Source: an uncultured Lachnospiraceae bacterium
GTDB taxonomy: Bacteria; Bacillota; Clostridia; Lachnospirales; Lachnospiraceae
Assembly (NCBI GenBank): GCA_900314445.1
Contig: OMVA01000032.1
Location: forward strand, 1-32,871
Direction: 5' to 3'
DNA: 32,871 nucleotides
The notes beneath the pieces were generated by a model. The model worked only from the letters and a program-made list of their open reading frames with translations, was not told where the DNA came from and did no database searches. Both the position numbers and the translations under genes were made by a program. This document shows positions 32,138-32,871 of the stretch, one piece after another. Within the stretch, counting starts at the first letter, position 1, and the number at the start of each line of letters is the position of its first letter.

Positions 32138-32475
32138 CTTCCTCCTCTCGTAAATGTTACTAAGGGAAAGAGGTGGAAGGATTATAAGTGAGTGGACACT
32201 TAGGTGTCCGGTTACGAACACTATGCCGTATCCGGCACTACCTCAAATGCGGTAGCATTTGTATAAGTCACGCCTGCGTGACTTTGCTCCCTGCAAGGGC
32301 GAAATACCCAGAGTACAAATCGAAGATTTGTGCGAAGGGTGTATTTCGCTCTGCGAGGCATAAAAATATTAAAAAATCTATTGGAAAAAGAGAATAATTG
32401 TGTTAGTATATGCGTAGGATATAACTGTAATGCGTTACAGTTTTGGTCTGGGCGAAAGCTCTTTGGACCACCGTA
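32138..32475 (+). other. Array of consecutive stem-loops in the mobile region
   Basis: The 520-bp gap 32029-32548 has no convincing gene but at least eight stem-loops in a row: 32138-32179 (11 bp, one mismatch), 32194-32209, 32224-32237, 32244-32261, 32265-32284, a two-level stem 32300-32348 with inner 32315-32331, 32423-32442, and 32444-32470 with a GAAA tetraloop. Five of them have 4-base loops. It could be an origin of transfer, a structured RNA or a leader controlling the ORF at 32549. I do not recognise a known riboswitch or ribozyme consensus. Confidence 0.6.
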
Positions 32476-32501
32476 GGCGGGAAGAATTTCCCGCCATTTT
32501 T
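32476..32501 (+). terminator. Terminator or attenuator hairpin upstream of the last ORF
   Basis: GGCGGGAA (32476-32483) pairs perfectly with TTCCCGCC (32488-32495), followed by ATTTTT. It lies 47 bp before the start codon at 32549, so it would act as a leader attenuator if transcription starts further upstream. Confidence 0.7.
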
Positions 32502-32548
32502 ACTATTGTGAAAGTTTTGGAGGAGTTAATGAAAGAAGGGAGTTTTAT

Positions 32549-32871
32549 ATGTTACAAGTATTTGATGCAGAGAAAGTAAAAGCTGTTGATTCTGGTGATA
32601 TGATTGATGACATGACCTTTACCGATCAATTTGGTGTAAAGCTGTATCTTTCTGAGTTAAGTACTGGTTGCAAAGCAGCAATTTGTGTAGAATTGATGCC
32701 TGATAAGATTGTCGATTTGCAAGAATGTGGATTAAATGCAAGAGATGCTGTATTTAATTACTGTGAGAATGGCAAAATTTTGCTACATGATTTTGGTGTG
32801 ACGATTGTTGATGCGCATACTCGTAAGTCTCCAATTATTTATGCTGAGGGATCATTTACAATAGATCGTTT
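32549..32871 (+). CDS. Unrecognised protein of the mobile region, cut by the window end
   Basis: 107 residues are visible from the ATG at 32549 and the frame stays open to the edge. GGAGG (32519-32523) is too far away; GAAGGGAG (32535-32542) is seven bases upstream and is the likely ribosome site. The N-terminus begins MLQVFDAEKVKAVDSGDMID; no signal peptide, membrane helix or familiar motif is visible, and the visible part seems mostly beta-stranded. It probably belongs to the integrated element, given its position after the integrase remnants. I do not recognise the family. Confidence 0.65.
   Translation, partial: MLQVFDAEKVKAVDSGDMIDDMTFTDQFGVKLYLSELSTGCKAAICVELMPDKIVDLQECGLNARDAVFNYCENGKILLHDFGVTIVDAHTRKSPIIYAEGSFTIDR

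Noticed and set aside
32188..32397. 69-codon frame inside the stem-loop array
   Set aside because: Its translation is dictated by palindromes, there is no ribosome site, and no protein-like pattern is seen.
32423..32500. Known riboswitch or self-cleaving ribozyme
   Set aside because: The GAAA-capped stem and following hairpin do not match the cores I can recall for c-di-GMP, glycine, hammerhead or pistol RNAs; a covariance search would decide.

Overview
The window looks like a piece of a Clostridia chromosome, most likely Lachnospiraceae. The basis is the low-to-moderate GC content, the strong Shine-Dalgarno sites, the gdpP-rplI-dnaB gene order, the GHKL/LytTR signalling genes, and a three-gene block (a giant solenoid protein, a degenerate Hsp70/actin-like protein and a TPR protein) that I know only from Lachnospiraceae-type genomes. 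No rRNA, tRNA or CRISPR array was seen.

Layout. 1-1649: the 3' end of a GHKL sensor kinase and a LytTR response regulator, with a regulatory-looking gap between them. 1683-2735 (minus): a HisC/CobD-like PLP enzyme. 2932-9048: the uncharacterised operon DUF5717-like (1338 aa), DUF5716-like (417 aa) and TPR (277 aa). 9237-16043: housekeeping genes valS, gdpP (c-di-AMP phosphodiesterase), rplI and dnaB. 16145-17993 (minus): a two-gene operon of a CARF-PD-(D/E)XK nuclease of the Card1/Can2 (DUF1887) type and a small alpha/beta hydrolase, with no cas gene or CRISPR array nearby. 18147-19187: a membrane protein with a lysine/alanine-rich, histone-H1-like cytoplasmic tail and an extracellular LytR_C domain. 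19679-22150: an orphan MsmK/UgpC sugar-ABC ATPase and a PucR/CdaR-type regulator. 22250-26764: a cell-wall cluster of ftsE, ftsX, an EnvC-like coiled-coil M23 peptidase that keeps its zinc ligands, and a lipoprotein S41 protease. 26957-28516: guaA.

Immediately after guaA, a known insertion hotspot, the sequence becomes more AT-rich and mobile: an Xis-like gene, a tyrosine integrase that has lost its catalytic C-terminus, a complete IS4-family element (30078-31678, 17-bp perfect terminal inverted repeats), and the C-terminal stub of what appears to be a different tyrosine integrase. The island continues past the window edge with a run of stem-loops (32138-32501) upstream of an unrecognised, truncated ORF.

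The signals I find most worth pursuing are: (1) a 13-base motif, GCAGTYCATTTGC, present five times exactly and only between genes, plus degenerate copies that form hairpins upstream of valS, gdpP, rplI, cdaR and ftsE; (2) the CARF nuclease without a visible CRISPR system; (3) the solenoid/Hsp70-like/TPR operon; (4) the hairpin array in the mobile region. All functions are read from sequence patterns and family knowledge; no searches were run.
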